A stretch of DNA of 6,018 bases from an uncultured Mycoplasmatota bacterium (GTDB lineage Bacteria > Bacillota_I > Bacilli_A > RF39 > UBA660): contig URUT01000052.1 in assembly GCA_900551105.1 (NCBI GenBank), positions 1-6,018 on the forward strand, in the 5' to 3' direction. Every line of letters begins with the position of its first letter. Positions within the stretch are counted from its first letter, which is position 1. A model generated the notes under the pieces. The model was not told where the DNA came from and searched no databases. It saw nothing but the letters and a program-made list of their open reading frames with translations. A program made the position numbers and the translations under genes. Positions 4,621 through 6,018 of the stretch are shown piece by piece.

Positions 4621-5865
4621 ATGAATATAATGATAGCTAATTTCTGCAATTTGATTTCGTTACATTATCTTTGTAGTGCATTATTAGAAAGTAGAAATTT
4701 AAAAAAACAAAAACGTTACTTTACTTTTTTTATAATGTTTATAATTATTTGCTTAGTTAATATGAAAGGCCCTTCTGCTCAAAAATCATTAGTAATTTTT
4801 ATTGTTTACATGTTGTATATACTATTTCAATTTAAGATGAATTGTTTTAATATATTATGCGCTGTTATTCCTTTTTATGTATTTAGTTTATTATCAGAAT
4901 TAATTATTGGTGTTATTTTACATTATTTTTTAGGATTTCATCAATTCACAAAGATAAGTTCTTTAATTTATAATATAGGTTTATTCAGTTCTGTACTTTT
5001 ATTAGTATTATTTTCTTATTTATTTGTTAAATTTATTAAATATTTAAAGCTCAATTCATTTCCTAATTATCATATACTTATCTTTACTTTTCCACTTGCA
5101 ACTATTTTTTTTATAGCAACACTGAATAGTTATTTTTCTCTTATAAACAATACTGGCACGATGCTCTTAATATTTTTCTCTATTTTATTATCTAATTTTT
5201 CAATTTTAACTATTTTTTTTCTAGTTATACGTTCAAATAAAATTTCTTCGGATTTAGAGTTATCGATATATAGAGAAAAAATTGTAAATGCGAAATATGA
5301 TCTTTTAAAAAGCCGTTATAATAACAACTTCTTTTTTTTACATGATTTGTTGCATCAATGTTATAAATTAAAATCTTATGTTGATGAAGATAATAAAGAA
5401 GATGTAAAAAAAGAATTGGATAAAATGACAGAAACTACTTTTAAAAGATTCAATTCAATATATACAAATTCCCTTGCTTTGAATTATGCAGTAAATAGCA
5501 AATTAGAAGAGCTAGAAAAAAATAAAATTAATTTTATTAGCACAATAAAATATAATGATTTTTCATTTCTTGCTTTGGAAATTCAAACAGAAATATTTTC
5601 AAAAATATTAGATTATGGTATTATACTAAATCAATTTATACCTGAAAATGAACGAAATATTATTATTAAATCACAAAAAATTGGACACCAAATTATTGTT
5701 TCAACTATAATAAAATGTAAGAAAAATGAATTAGTAAATATTGAAAAAGAAATTGAAGAAGACTTTAGAAACATTCTACAAGACATTCAGAATTGTAATA
5801 CATCTGTAAAATTTGTAAATAATAATTGCATCAGTATTATTATTTATTTTATGCTTTCTGAATAA
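4621..5865 (+). CDS. agrC: AgrC-like sensor with a degenerate ATPase domain
   Basis: This 414-residue membrane receptor sits two bases after agrA, with GAGG (4607-4610) ten bases before its ATG. The first half is hydrophobic, with about six or seven membrane segments (roughly 5-22, 33-49, 55-72, 77-104, 114-140, 150-170 and 180-203), as in peptide-sensing HPK10 kinases. A helical linker (about 205-235) leads to an H-box-like FFFLHDLLHQCYKL with H241-D242, then a charged helix to about 300. In the ATP-binding region the expected N-box (L-x-D-N-A-x-E-A) reads ILDYGIILNQ (329-338), with Tyr332 at the Asn position, and no GxGxG-type G-box occurs before the end; an acidic helix EEDFRNILQDIQN stands there instead. 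Total length is near normal and no frameshift is evident, so this looks like gradual loss of ATP binding. It could be a pseudokinase receptor or part of a kinase pair. Confidence 0.88.
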   Translation: MNIMIANFCNLISLHYLCSALLESRNLKKQKRYFTFFIMFIIICLVNMKGPSAQKSLVIFIVYMLYILFQFKMNCFNILCAVIPFYVFSLLSELIIGVILHYFLGFHQFTKISSLIYNIGLFSSVLLLVLFSYLFVKFIKYLKLNSFPNYHILIFTFPLATIFFIATLNSYFSLINNTGTMLLIFFSILLSNFSILTIFFLVIRSNKISSDLELSIYREKIVNAKYDLLKSRYNNNFFFLHDLLHQCYKLKSYVDEDNKEDVKKELDKMTETTFKRFNSIYTNSLALNYAVNSKLEELEKNKINFISTIKYNDFSFLALEIQTEIFSKILDYGIILNQFIPENERNIIIKSQKIGHQIIVSTIIKCKKNELVNIEKEIEEDFRNILQDIQNCNTSVKFVNNNCISIIIYFMLSE

Positions 5866-5967
5866 GACTCGTAACTTAAAAAGTTTATTCTTATAAAGTA
5901 TATTTACATCAATACAGAATAAAAACATAATATCTATTTATTAATTAGTAAGCGCCAAATAATATAG
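5866..5967. other. AT-rich region after agrC, no gene seen
   Basis: About 100 bp downstream of the agrC stop hold no supported gene. A small dyad AACTT-AAA-AAGTT just after agrC has only a short stem and no clean T run, so I do not call it a terminator. The minus-strand promoter at 5968-5996 would transcribe leftwards into this region and then antisense to the end of agrC. Confidence 0.4.
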
Positions 5968-5996
5968 ATAATATGAAATGACCTCCTAGTTGTCAA
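5968..5996 (-). promoter_or_regulatory. Near-consensus minus-strand promoter
   Basis: On the minus strand a perfect TTGACA (plus 5991-5996) stands 17 bp before TATTAT (plus 5968-5973), five of six bases of the -10 consensus. Transcription would begin near 5961 and run towards agrC. No minus-strand gene with a ribosome binding site follows, so a short antisense or regulatory RNA is possible, or the site belongs to an element lying beyond the window. A Shine-Dalgarno-like AGGAGG (plus 5982-5987) lies within the spacer and would not be transcribed from this promoter. Confidence 0.5.
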
Positions 5997-6018
5997 AACG
6001 TGGATTTAAACTCATAAT
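5990..6018 (+). promoter_or_regulatory. Plus-strand promoter at the window edge
   Basis: TTGTCA (5990-5995) is followed after exactly 17 bp by CATAAT (6013-6018), each one base from consensus. It shares TTGTCAA with the divergent minus-strand promoter. Its gene, if any, is outside the window. Confidence 0.45.

Noticed and set aside
5868..5895. AACTT-AAA-AAGTT dyad as agrC terminator
   Set aside because: The stem is only five A/T-rich pairs, and the T run is short and interrupted.
5340..5900. Frameshift as the cause of the missing N-box and G-box in agrC
   Set aside because: The frame stays open to a normal family length and ends in a plausible final strand, and I saw no G-box-like sequence in the bases after the stop codon.

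Overview
The window comes from a low-GC Bacillota chromosome. The AT-rich gut Erysipelotrichia-type lineages are my best guess, from the style of the glutamate dehydrogenase, the A/T-rich codon use, the strong AAGGAGG-type ribosome binding sites and the clostridial-type agr genes. That placement is inference, not shown by a marker gene.

Left part (1-2067): the last 42 codons of an aquaporin-family channel and its terminator; a convergent minus-strand gene for a 78-residue zinc-ribbon-like protein; then gdhA, a complete 447-residue hexameric glutamate dehydrogenase with its own strong ribosome binding site and terminator. These are ordinary housekeeping or accessory metabolic genes of moderate GC.

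Right part (about 2235-5967): a much more AT-rich island that I read as an unusually arranged agr-type quorum-sensing locus. On the plus strand lie two small paralogous XRE regulators, then agrB (membrane peptidase with Arg62, Gly67, His69 and Cys76), a gap with an internal promoter, agrA (receiver plus LytTR DNA-binding domain) and agrC (polytopic sensor). The missing piece, the signal precursor AgrD, is a 48-codon gene on the opposite strand at 2308-2454. It has its own ribosome binding site and a strong factor-independent terminator, and is transcribed divergently from the XRE-agrB-agrA-agrC operon. The predicted signal is a five-residue Cys-Asn-Ile-Val-Phe thiolactone with a short tail.

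The shared control region between agrD and the first XRE gene (2455-2681) carries direct repeats of ATGAACAAA-like 9-mers about 20 bp apart, which is the geometry of LytTR sites. It also holds a perfect inverted repeat and a promoter with a poorly spaced -35. The expected circuit is: AgrD is processed and exported by AgrB, sensed by AgrC and relayed to AgrA, which drives the divergent promoters, while the XRE proteins add a second regulatory layer. The oddest point is that AgrC keeps its H-box histidine (H241) but lacks a recognisable N-box asparagine and glycine-rich G-box, so it may be a pseudokinase. The start of agrB is also odd: the best ribosome binding site leads into start codons followed at once by TAG, and the frame restarts 12 nt later.

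The right edge (5868-6018) has no gene that I can support, but it holds two overlapping divergent promoter-like sequences that share one TTGTCAA core.
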